Notes under the pieces: generated by a model
Told to the model about the DNA's origin: nothing
The model's database searches: none
The model's input: only the letters and a program-made list of their open reading frames with translations
Part shown: piece after piece, positions 17,992 through 25,766 of the stretch
Layout: each line of letters opens with the position of its first letter
How positions within the stretch are numbered: position 1 is the stretch's first letter
Program-made: the position numbers and the translations under genes
NCBI RefSeq assembly: GCF_030611305.1
Contig: NZ_JAUWQB010000001.1
Span: 37,912-101,911, forward strand
Direction of reading: 5' to 3'
DNA from: Desulfobacula sp.
GTDB taxonomy: Bacteria > Desulfobacterota > Desulfobacteria > Desulfobacterales > Desulfobacteraceae
Length of the DNA: 64,000 nucleotides

Positions 17992-19701
17992 TTAAAAATC
18001 CTCGATAATAATCTGAGCCGTGTTTGTTTTGAATTTATTAATTTTAATCTTAAATGCAATTTTAGGATAATAATCAGGGGAATTATCTGGATCATTGATA
18101 TTAAAATGAAACGCCTCAACCCGATGCCGGGAAATGGAAGCGGCTTTTTCAAGAACCATTTTCCTGTGGTTGTTTCCAATAATATAAGAAGAGGTTACCC
18201 GGATGTCTTCACAGATAAATACCGGTTCAGGGTTTGCCACACCAAAAGGCCTTAACCGGTCAAGTTCTTTGGCCAGGTTGTAATCGATATCTTCTAAATC
18301 AAGAATGGCATCAATGGTCAAGGTTTTTTGAAAATCTTTTTCAGAATAAACTTCTTCCATATGCCGATTCAAACTTTGACAAAGCGCTGGTAAATTACTT
18401 TTTTTCACCGTAAGTCCCGAAGCCATGGCATGACCGCCGAATCTCTCAAGCAGCGTCTCATTTTCCATGAGTGCCTGATGGATATTAATATGATTGATAC
18501 TTCGACCGGAACCAATGGCATATTCACCGCTGCTTCCCAGTAAAATAACCGGGCAAAAATATTTTTTTGACAGCTTTGATGCGGCAATCCCTAAAACACT
18601 CGGGTTCCATTGATCATCCCATAAAAACAGGAGGTTGCTGTCTAACAGGTTGGGATTTTTGAGCAGGCGGCGTTCAATATCAACTATAATTTCTTTCTCG
18701 ATCTTTTGTCGTTTTGTGTTTAACTGGTCAAGAAGAGATGCTGTTTTTTCGGCATTAACGATATCCGGGCTGGTAAGTTGTGTAACACAGATTCTGGCAT
18801 GGGAAATTCTGCCGGCAGCATTGATCTTTGGGACAATTTTAAATGAAATGTCATCTGAATCAATCTTTCGGGAATCAATTCGGCAGATTTCGACAAGCGA
18901 TTTTATTCCAAGCCTTGTCCCCTGTCTGATTCTTTTAAGCCCTGCAATACAAAGCACACGATTTTCATTGATTAACGGAACCATATCTCCGATGGTTCCA
19001 ATGGTAAAAAGATCCAGATAGTCTATGAGATTGGGTTCAGTGATGTCACCCCAAAAATTTTTTTCTCTAAAAAATTTTCTTAAACCCATGACAAGAAAAA
19101 AAGCAACGCCCACACCAGCAAGAAAGTTTAAACCGGATGGACAGTCTTCTCTTTTGGGGTCAACCACTGCCACAGCAGAGGGCAGGGTGGCAGAAGGCTC
19201 ATGATGATCGGTGATGATGACGTCGATATCTTCAAGATTGGCATCCTTGACTGCTTCATGGCTGCTCACACCGCAGTCAACCGTAATAATCAAATCAATC
19301 TCCTGATCCAAGGCCATTTGAATATGATCTGGCTGGAGGTTGTAGCCCTCTTTGATCCGATGGGGAATATACCATGAAACATTTGCACCTGAATATTCAA
19401 GAAAATCACTGAGAAGCGCTGTGGCGGTGACACCATCCGCATCAAAATCTCCAAAAACAAGTATTTTTTCCTGATTTTCAACCGCAGTAAAAATCCGGTC
19501 CACAGCCTTGTCCATATCCTTTAAAAGGAAAGGATCGGTAAGATTTTTAAGGTTTGGATTTAAGAAGAAAATGGCATCCTCTACCGTGGAAATGCCTCTT
19601 GCTGAAAGCAGTGTAGCCAAAAGAGGATGGCAGTCCAAGCCTTTGGCTAACAGCTCAACGGTTTTCTGATCAGGGTCAAAATGTTTTAGTATTGTATCCA
19701 T
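17992..19701 (-). CDS. recJ: Single-stranded-DNA-specific exonuclease RecJ
   Basis: A 5'-3' single-strand DNA exonuclease acting in recombination and repair. DHH-family motifs are complete: GDFDADG (84-90), VDCGVSSHEA (141-150) and ITDHH (163-167), followed by the DHHA1 motif RFGGHAMASGLTV. The C-terminal OB-like region is present, so the length of 569 residues is normal. It starts with ATG and is divergent from the beta-helix gene at 19804. Confidence 0.93.
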   Translation of the reverse strand: MDTILKHFDPDQKTVELLAKGLDCHPLLATLLSARGISTVEDAIFFLNPNLKNLTDPFLLKDMDKAVDRIFTAVENQEKILVFGDFDADGVTATALLSDFLEYSGANVSWYIPHRIKEGYNLQPDHIQMALDQEIDLIITVDCGVSSHEAVKDANLEDIDVIITDHHEPSATLPSAVAVVDPKREDCPSGLNFLAGVGVAFFLVMGLRKFFREKNFWGDITEPNLIDYLDLFTIGTIGDMVPLINENRVLCIAGLKRIRQGTRLGIKSLVEICRIDSRKIDSDDISFKIVPKINAAGRISHARICVTQLTSPDIVNAEKTASLLDQLNTKRQKIEKEIIVDIERRLLKNPNLLDSNLLFLWDDQWNPSVLGIAASKLSKKYFCPVILLGSSGEYAIGSGRSINHINIHQALMENETLLERFGGHAMASGLTVKKSNLPALCQSLNRHMEEVYSEKDFQKTLTIDAILDLEDIDYNLAKELDRLRPFGVANPEPVFICEDIRVTSSYIIGNNHRKMVLEKAASISRHRVEAFHFNINDPDNSPDYYPKIAFKIKINKFKTNTAQIIIEDF

Positions 19702-19766
19702 TGGTTTAGAAGGAATTTATATAAACAAACCACCATAATGTCAATTTGTACCTTTAATAAAATACC

Positions 19767-19800
19767 TTGACAATTCAACCTATAGACAATTATTTATAAT
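19767..19800 (+). promoter_or_regulatory. Candidate promoter of the beta-helix/glmM operon
   Basis: TTGACA at 19767-19772 is an exact -35 match. Hexamers 17 bases on (TTATTT) and further on (TATAAT, 19795-19800) end within a few bases of the ATG at 19804. No Shine-Dalgarno sequence is visible. If this promoter is used, the transcript would be leaderless or nearly so. Confidence 0.35.
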
Positions 19801-19803
19801 TTC

Positions 19804-20982
19804 ATGGAAAACAATATTGTTAAGGCACTCATAAAAAAAGGGATAAAAGTTCCCAATCCCGAATCAGTCTATATATCAGAGGATGTCAATCCAGACAGAA
19901 TCTCAAGTGAAAATGTTATCATTTACGGCGGTTGTAAGATCATTGGAGAAAGCTGCCTGATTATGAGGAACTCCCAAATCGGATATGAAGCACCGGTTAC
20001 ACTTGAGAACACTTTAGTCGGAGAAAATACAAAATTAAAAGGGGGCTTTTTTAAAGGTGCTGTCTTTGCCGGTGATAATTCATTTGGCTCCGGAGCACAT
20101 GTAAGGGAAGGCACTATATTTGAAGAAGAAGCCAATGCAGCCCATACGGTGGGTCTCAAGCAGACCATCCTGTTCCCATTTGTAACCCTGGGCAGCCTGA
20201 TTAATTTTTGCGATTGTTTTATGGCCGGTGGAACAAGCCGTAAAAATCATTCTGAAGTCGGGTCTTCTTTCATCCATTTTAATTATACGCCAAATCAGGA
20301 CAAGGCCACGCCTTCCATGATGGGGAATGTCCACCATGGTGTCATGCTGAATTCAGATCCGATTTTTTTAGGAGGGCAGGGGGGTCTTGTCGGGCCTGTC
20401 AGGATAGGATATGGCTGTATTACAGCAGCCGGTTCCATTATCAGGAAAAATGAATTGAAAAATAACCGGCTTATACTTGGCGGCGCTTTTAAGGATGTAT
20501 CCATTCCAAAACAATTTTATGTTTATAAAAATGTGGCTCACATTTTGAATAACAATATTTATTATATAGCAGGGCTTATTTCCTTAAAATTCTGGTACAA
20601 GCATATACGCCCGCTTTTTGTTTATGATGATTTTTCCCAAGGCTTGATCAAGGGCATGCAGTATAATTTAGATCAATGTATTGAAGAGAGAATTCAGCGG
20701 TTAAAGATTTTTTGTGAAAAATTGAAGTTGTCAAAAAAAACACTCCATGAAAAAGCAATGGATAAATTTAAACTGGCCGATGAAATTTTTAAAACCGAAT
20801 GTGGAAATGATAATTTAAATAAAGAGGGCGAAATATTTATTCAGGTTATTGAAAAAAAAATAAGCCGGGTAGAAAAAAAATATATAAAAGTCATTCAGAG
20901 CCTGGAACCTGATGAGTGTGAAAAAGGCAGTCAGTGGTTGTTTCATATTGAACAGAGAATGATTGAAAAGTTAATAATATGA
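19804..20982 (+). CDS. Left-handed beta-helix protein, GlmU acetyltransferase-like, without pyrophosphorylase domain
   Basis: A 392-residue protein. The N-terminal two thirds are hexapeptide-repeat (left-handed beta-helix) sequence like the acetyl/uridyl-side half of GlmU. The nucleotidyltransferase half of GlmU is missing. Catalytic-type His residues occur (NHSEVGSSFIHFNYTP, NVHHGVM). The C-terminal third (from about 265) is charged and helical and not typical of GlmU. It lies 25 bp before glmM, so a role in amino-sugar precursor synthesis is likely, but acetyltransferase activity is only inferred. There is no visible ribosome site. Confidence 0.75.
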   Translation: MENNIVKALIKKGIKVPNPESVYISEDVNPDRISSENVIIYGGCKIIGESCLIMRNSQIGYEAPVTLENTLVGENTKLKGGFFKGAVFAGDNSFGSGAHVREGTIFEEEANAAHTVGLKQTILFPFVTLGSLINFCDCFMAGGTSRKNHSEVGSSFIHFNYTPNQDKATPSMMGNVHHGVMLNSDPIFLGGQGGLVGPVRIGYGCITAAGSIIRKNELKNNRLILGGAFKDVSIPKQFYVYKNVAHILNNNIYYIAGLISLKFWYKHIRPLFVYDDFSQGLIKGMQYNLDQCIEERIQRLKIFCEKLKLSKKTLHEKAMDKFKLADEIFKTECGNDNLNKEGEIFIQVIEKKISRVEKKYIKVIQSLEPDECEKGSQWLFHIEQRMIEKLII

Positions 20983-21007
20983 ACTAATAATCTGGCAGGA
21001 CTAAAAA

Positions 21008-22363
21008 ATGGGAAGACTTTTTGGGACAGATGGGATCAGGGGAGTTGCCAACCGATACCCCATAACGTGTGAAATTGCCTTGAAAACAGGAAGGGCGGTT
21101 GGACTCTTCGCCAAAGAGGGCGGTTATAAAACCGTAATTATTGGGAAAGACACACGGATTTCAGGAGATATGCTGGAGTCTGCCCTTGCGGCAGGTGTCT
21201 CATCAACAGGTATAGATGTCTTTCTGGCCGGTGTCATACCAACACCGGGGGTGGCATATCTGTGTTCTGATATTAAAAATGCAGGCGCAGGAATCGTCAT
21301 ATCCGCTTCCCATAACCCATATCAGGATAACGGGATTAAGATTTTTAAGCATGGGGGAGAAAAGTTATCAGAGGAACAGGAAAATAAAATTGAAGATTAT
21401 ATCCTTGGCGGCGATAGTGTTCCACGGGGAAACGTTGGAAAAATAGCTGTAATTTCAGATAGTTTGGAAAGGTACTCCGCATTCTTGCTGTCCATGTTTC
21501 CTTTTAAGAAACTCGATAAAAAATTAAAATTGGTTATTGATAGCTCAAATGGGGCTGCGTCAAAAATTGCGCACATGGTCTTTAATGATAAATTGTTTAA
21601 CGTCCAATTTATTTATGATTCTCCTGATGGAAAGAATATTAATGATAGTTGCGGATCCCAGCACACACAAGAGTTGCAACGGTTGGTGGTCAAAGAAAAA
21701 GCAGACATTGGACTCGCATTCGATGGAGATGCCGACCGATTTATCGCTGTTGATGAAAATGGCAACGAGATTACAGGGGACAGAATTCTTGCTGTTTGTG
21801 CAAAGTTTGCAAAAGAGCGGGAAAATCTGAATAAAAATGTAGTTGTAAGTACAATTATGAGCAATATTGGTTTGGGCAAGACACTTGCCAGTCTTGGGAT
21901 TGACCATATTAAATCTGATGTCGGAGATCGCAAGGTCCTTGAGGAGATGAAGAGATCCGGTGCTGTCATTGGTGGCGAGGATTCCGGCCATATGATCTTT
22001 TTAGATTACCATACAACGGGAGACGGGATGCTTTCAGCTTTAAAGCTGCTTGAGGTAATGATGGAAACAGGCCAGTCATTATCCAGCCTTACTTCAGTTA
22101 TGACAGTCTATCCCCAGGTACTCATGAATGTGGAAGTGGATGAGTCCCGCCCGGATTTTATGAAAATCAAAATAATTGCAGATACAATTAAAGCCGTTGA
22201 GAGAAAACTGGGCGATAGGGGTAGGGTATTAATCCGTTATTCAGGCACCCAGCCCTTGCTTAGGGTAATGGTGGAAGGACCCGATCAGAGCCAGGTTGAA
22301 AGGTATTGCCAGGATATATGCAAAAGCATTAAAAAAACATTTAAACGAAAAACGGGTATTTAA
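21008..22363 (+). CDS. glmM: Phosphoglucosamine mutase GlmM
   Basis: Interconverts glucosamine-6-phosphate and glucosamine-1-phosphate for peptidoglycan and LPS precursors. The N-terminus MGRLFGTDGIRG is typical. The phosphoserine loop is ISASHNPYQDNG (Ser101), the metal loop is FDGDADRF, and the phosphate-binding loop RYSGTQPLLRVM is near the C-terminus. The 451-residue length is normal. The stop codon falls within a strong inverted repeat that serves as terminator. Confidence 0.95.
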   Translation: MGRLFGTDGIRGVANRYPITCEIALKTGRAVGLFAKEGGYKTVIIGKDTRISGDMLESALAAGVSSTGIDVFLAGVIPTPGVAYLCSDIKNAGAGIVISASHNPYQDNGIKIFKHGGEKLSEEQENKIEDYILGGDSVPRGNVGKIAVISDSLERYSAFLLSMFPFKKLDKKLKLVIDSSNGAASKIAHMVFNDKLFNVQFIYDSPDGKNINDSCGSQHTQELQRLVVKEKADIGLAFDGDADRFIAVDENGNEITGDRILAVCAKFAKERENLNKNVVVSTIMSNIGLGKTLASLGIDHIKSDVGDRKVLEEMKRSGAVIGGEDSGHMIFLDYHTTGDGMLSALKLLEVMMETGQSLSSLTSVMTVYPQVLMNVEVDESRPDFMKIKIIADTIKAVERKLGDRGRVLIRYSGTQPLLRVMVEGPDQSQVERYCQDICKSIKKTFKRKTGI

Positions 22364-22384
22364 TATAAATTTAAATACCCGTTT
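22350..22384. terminator. Bidirectional terminator between glmM and the Bax-inhibitor-1 gene
   Basis: A perfect 14-bp stem, AAACGGGTATTTAA / TTAAATACCCGTTT, with loop TATAAAT. T-rich sequence follows on the plus strand, and on the minus strand the A-rich stretch before it supplies the U run. It overlaps the glmM stop codon and serves both converging genes. Confidence 0.85.
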
Positions 22385-22411
22385 GTATTTTTGGTTATTG
22401 GTGCTGGAAAA

Positions 22412-23119
22412 CTAGTCTCTGTTACCGCCAAAAATGAAAAGCATCATGATAAAAAGGTTGATAAAGTCAAGATAAAGGGTAAGCGCTCCCATCAATGCAC
22501 CTTTTCGAATTATTGCACCTGTAGCGTTATTGGGAATAGTGGCTGACATGGTTTTTAATTTTTGGGTGTCATAGGCTGTAAGGCCGATAAACACAACAAC
22601 ACCGATATAGGAAATGATCATTTGCATGGCTGAGCTTTGCAGAAAAATGTTTACTACAGAGGCGATGATAATTCCGATTAAGCCCATAAACATAAATCCG
22701 CCAAGAGATGTCAGGTCTTTTTTGGTGACCATTCCGTAAACACTGCAGGCAAGAAATGTTACAGCGCAAATCATAAATGTAGAGACAATGGATGTAGCGG
22801 TATAAGCAAGAAAAATAAAAGATAAGGTTATCCCATTCAAAATCGAGTAAATGGTAAATAGGGCAGTCGCAGTCGCAGCATTAATCTTTTGAATTCTTGC
22901 GCTTAGAAAAAACACAAATCCAAGCTCTGCAAAAATCAGCATCATAATTAAGCCGGGGGTTCCGTATAGAAGTTGAACCAGGGTTTCATTGTGAGACACA
23001 TAGTAGGCAGTAAAACCAGTAAGTGCCAGCGCAATGGCCATCCAATTGTATACGCTTCTAATAAATGAATTTGTTTTTACCAGGACAGCGTTTTGTGAAA
23101 CCGAAGAGTATGAATCCAT
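22412..23119 (-). CDS. Bax inhibitor-1/YccA family membrane protein
   Basis: A 235-residue integral membrane protein with seven predicted helices. Family hallmarks include YDTQKLK near the last helices and FINLFIMMLFIFGGNRD at the C-terminus. In bacteria these proteins (YccA, YbhL) act as modulators of membrane proteases such as FtsH or as calcium-leak channels; the role here is unknown. A GGAGG ribosome site precedes the ATG. A good promoter lies upstream at 23154-23181. Confidence 0.87.
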   Translation of the reverse strand: MDSYSSVSQNAVLVKTNSFIRSVYNWMAIALALTGFTAYYVSHNETLVQLLYGTPGLIMMLIFAELGFVFFLSARIQKINAATATALFTIYSILNGITLSFIFLAYTATSIVSTFMICAVTFLACSVYGMVTKKDLTSLGGFMFMGLIGIIIASVVNIFLQSSAMQMIISYIGVVVFIGLTAYDTQKLKTMSATIPNNATGAIIRKGALMGALTLYLDFINLFIMMLFIFGGNRD

Positions 23120-23153
23120 TTTGTTCCTCCAAATAAGTTATTATTTAAGATGT

Positions 23154-23181
23154 AATATAACACGAAAGGGGGAGATTTCAA
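23154..23181 (-). promoter_or_regulatory. Sigma-70-type promoter for the Bax-inhibitor-1 gene
   Basis: On the minus strand TTGAAA (23181-23176) and TATATT (23159-23154) are separated by 16 bases. The predicted start is about 30 bases before the ATG, leaving room for GGAGG. Confidence 0.55.
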
Positions 23182-23271
23182 GATTATAATTTGGTTAGGT
23201 GTTGAAATAAGGCCTGTTTTGATCAATATAATAAAAAGTTTACATAATATATATTATCAGACCTTAGGGAA

Positions 23272-23297
23272 AATATTGTGATTGCAGTCACAATATT
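23272..23297. promoter_or_regulatory. Crp/Fnr-family operator (HcpR-like palindrome) upstream of xseA
   Basis: A perfect 26-bp palindrome: AATATTGTGA-TTGCAG-TCACAATATT. The core TTGTGA-N6-TCACAA matches the consensus described for HcpR in sulfate reducers and also E. coli CRP (TGTGA-N6-TCACA). It lies 118 bp before the xseA ATG. A TATGAT hexamer at 23307-23312 could be the -10 of an xseA promoter, which would put the operator over the -35 region. Control of the divergent gene at 23119 is also possible. Confidence 0.6.
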
Positions 23298-23414
23298 CAT
23301 TTGTTGTATGATGACTGCCAATGGTTTTTAAAACAAAAATTTTATTGTTAAAAAAGCTTCTTTGTTTTATATATATTAATTTTGCATTAGAACTAAACTT
23401 TGTAACGGATAAGA

Positions 23415-24620
23415 ATGGCAGAAAAAAAGACAGGACATATTTATACTGTTTCTAAATTAACAAGGGAAATTAAATCTCTTTTAGAAGAGACCTTTCCTTT
23501 TATATGGGTGACCGGAGAAATTTCCAACTATATGGTTCCTGCTTCCGGCCACTCTTATTTTACATTAAAAGACCCGCAAGCCGCCATAAGCGGCGTGATG
23601 TTTAAAAATCAAAAGCGTAACCTGAAGTTTGAACCTGAAAACGGCATGAATATTATTGGCCTTGCACGACTTTCCCTGTATGAACCCAGGGGATCTTATC
23701 AGATCATTTTTGAACATCTGGAACCGGAAGGCGTGGGTTCCATGCAGGTCGCATTTGAACAACTTAAAAAAAAATTATCCGGCCAAGGTCTTTTTGATGA
23801 GAAACACAAAAAGCCAATTCCGTTTTTACCTTCTCAAATCAGCATTATTACTTCCGGTACCGGTGCTGCGGTCAGAGATATTATTAATGTTGCCCAAAGG
23901 CGGTTTTCAAACTGCCCGCTTGAAATTATTCCGGTTAAAGTCCAGGGAAATGGATCACAAAATGAAATCTGTGATGCTATAAACCTTGTCAATCAATATC
24001 AAAAATCTGATTTGATCATACTGGCACGCGGTGGCGGTTCTTTGGAAGATTTAGCCGCATTTAATTCAGAGATTGTTGCAACTGCAATTTTTGATTCTCA
24101 CATACCGATTATCACGGGTGTAGGCCATGAAACTGATTATACCATTGCAGATTTTGTTGCCGATCTGAGAGCTCCTACCCCTTCTGCAGCAGCAGAATTG
24201 GCGCTTCCGGATAAAAAAAATCTGGTTCAAAGGATTTCAGGCTTGCAGAAAAGTCTGAATACATCATTGAATAAGAAAGTTGTTTTGTTCAACCAGACCG
24301 TCTTTTATTTGATTTCAAGATTAAAAAGTCCTGTGGCAATTGTTTCTGATTTGAGGTTCAGGCTTGAAGATTATGAATCAAGGTTAACCAGCATGATGAA
24401 GCATTATATGCAATTGATAAAAATAAATCATTTAAAGCTTGACTCTAAACTTCAAGCGCTGAATCCGGAATCGATTTTAAAAAGAGGATACAGTATTTCA
24501 AGATTTGTTTCAGATAAAAAAGTGATTACAGAGTCAGGTGATGTAAAAAAGAACGATCAAATAGAAGTGATTCTTTCTAAAGGACGACTGATTACAAGGG
24601 TGGAAAAAGCAAATGGCTAA
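23415..24620 (+). CDS. xseA: Exodeoxyribonuclease VII large subunit
   Basis: Catalytic subunit of a bidirectional single-strand DNA nuclease. It has an N-terminal OB-fold (VTGEISNYMVPASGHSYFTLKD) and the central catalytic region with ISIITSGTGAAVRDI, ILARGGGSLEDL and GVGHETDYTIADFVADLRAPTPSAAAE. The long C-terminal coiled-coil arm is present. The length is 401 residues, at the short end of normal. The last 8 bp overlap xseB. The Crp-like palindrome lies upstream. Confidence 0.94.
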   Translation: MAEKKTGHIYTVSKLTREIKSLLEETFPFIWVTGEISNYMVPASGHSYFTLKDPQAAISGVMFKNQKRNLKFEPENGMNIIGLARLSLYEPRGSYQIIFEHLEPEGVGSMQVAFEQLKKKLSGQGLFDEKHKKPIPFLPSQISIITSGTGAAVRDIINVAQRRFSNCPLEIIPVKVQGNGSQNEICDAINLVNQYQKSDLIILARGGGSLEDLAAFNSEIVATAIFDSHIPIITGVGHETDYTIADFVADLRAPTPSAAAELALPDKKNLVQRISGLQKSLNTSLNKKVVLFNQTVFYLISRLKSPVAIVSDLRFRLEDYESRLTSMMKHYMQLIKINHLKLDSKLQALNPESILKRGYSISRFVSDKKVITESGDVKKNDQIEVILSKGRLITRVEKANG

Positions 24621-24840
24621 GAAAAAAACGTTTGATGCAGCTTTAAAAGAACTTGAAAAAATTGTAAAGGAAATGGAATCCGGGAATCTTTCGCTTGAAG
24701 GTGCTGTAAAAAAATATGAATCAGGGATGAAGCAATCAAAATATTGTCTCGATCTTTTAGATAAAACTGAAAAAAAAATAGCGATGCTTACAAAAGACTG
24801 TGATGGTAATGTAAAAGAAGAACCCTTTAAAGATGAATAA
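24613..24840 (+). CDS. xseB: Exodeoxyribonuclease VII small subunit
   Basis: A 75-residue helical partner of XseA. The family core is complete: TFDAALKELEKIVKEMESG, LSLEGAVKKYESGM. It overlaps xseA by 8 bp and the following ispA gene by 8 bp, so all are translationally linked. Confidence 0.92.
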   Translation: MAKKKTFDAALKELEKIVKEMESGNLSLEGAVKKYESGMKQSKYCLDLLDKTEKKIAMLTKDCDGNVKEEPFKDE

Positions 24841-25746
24841 TATGGATTTTAATCTGAAGCAATACTTGATGGAAAAACAGGAACTGGTTAACCGGTATCT
24901 GAAACTTATTCTTGAGCAGTTTAATCAAAAACATAAACTGATTATGGCGATGGACCATTCTCTCATGGCCGGGGGAAAAAGACTGCGCCCTATCCTGTCA
25001 ATGGCTGCCGCCCAGGCCTGCGGAAAAGATTTTTTAATCGCCCTGCCCGCTTGCTGTGCCATTGAAATGATCCATACCTATTCCTGATTCATGATGATTT
25101 GCCTGCCATGGATAATGATGACTTAAGACGCGGATTGTCGACCTGTCATAAGAAATTTTCCGAAGCCACTGCCATTTTGGCCGGAGACGCATTACTGACC
25201 CATGCCTTTAATATTATTTCTCAACCAGAACAAGTTTTTAAAATATATCCGGATACTCAGACAAGAATTAAATTGATTTCCAGGATTTCTTGGGCTGCGG
25301 GTATTAAAGGTATGGTTGAAGGGCAGATGCTTGATATGCAGTCGTATCAATCGGAACAAAGAGACAACTTAACCCATCTGAAGAAAATACATGCCCTTAA
25401 AACCGGTAAAATGATCACAGTCAGTGTTGAAGCAGGTGCTATAAGTGTGGATGCTGATACTGAAACAATTGAAAAATTAATTATTTATGCAGGCAAAATC
25501 GGTCTGGCGTTTCAGGTTGCGGATGATATTTTGAATATTGAAGGTGACCCAAAAATAATGGGGAAGGCTGCCGGGTCTGATGCATTGAATGATAAAATGA
25601 CCTTTCCGGCAATTATCGGTCTTGCTGAGTCAAAAAAATATGCAAAAAAACTCATTGATGATGCCATCGAGACAATTTCGCAATTTGATGAAAAGGCAGT
25701 CCCCTTAAGAGCAATTGCCAACTATATTATTAACAGGGATCACTAA
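24833..25746 (+). pseudogene. ispA: Farnesyl/polyprenyl diphosphate synthase IspA, split by a one-base frameshift
   Basis: The two halves of a trans-prenyl diphosphate synthase lie in different frames. The first frame (24833-25087) ends HTYS-stop. The second begins in the -1 frame at 25084 and reads LIHDDLPAMDNDD, the first Asp-rich motif. Restoring one C (TATTCCCTG instead of TATTCCTG at 25080-25086) joins them into a protein of about 304 residues with no other defect. The second Asp motif is DDILNIEGD, with Asn in place of the usual last Asp. The product should make farnesyl diphosphate, feeding from dxs next door. The lesion may be an assembly error, a recent mutation, or, less likely, programmed frameshifting. 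Confidence 0.85.
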
Positions 25747-25766
25747 CCTATTGAGGTTGATAAATT

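Noticed and set aside
19804..20982. Full-length GlmU
   Set aside because: No pyrophosphorylase domain or its GxGxGTRMxP motif is present.
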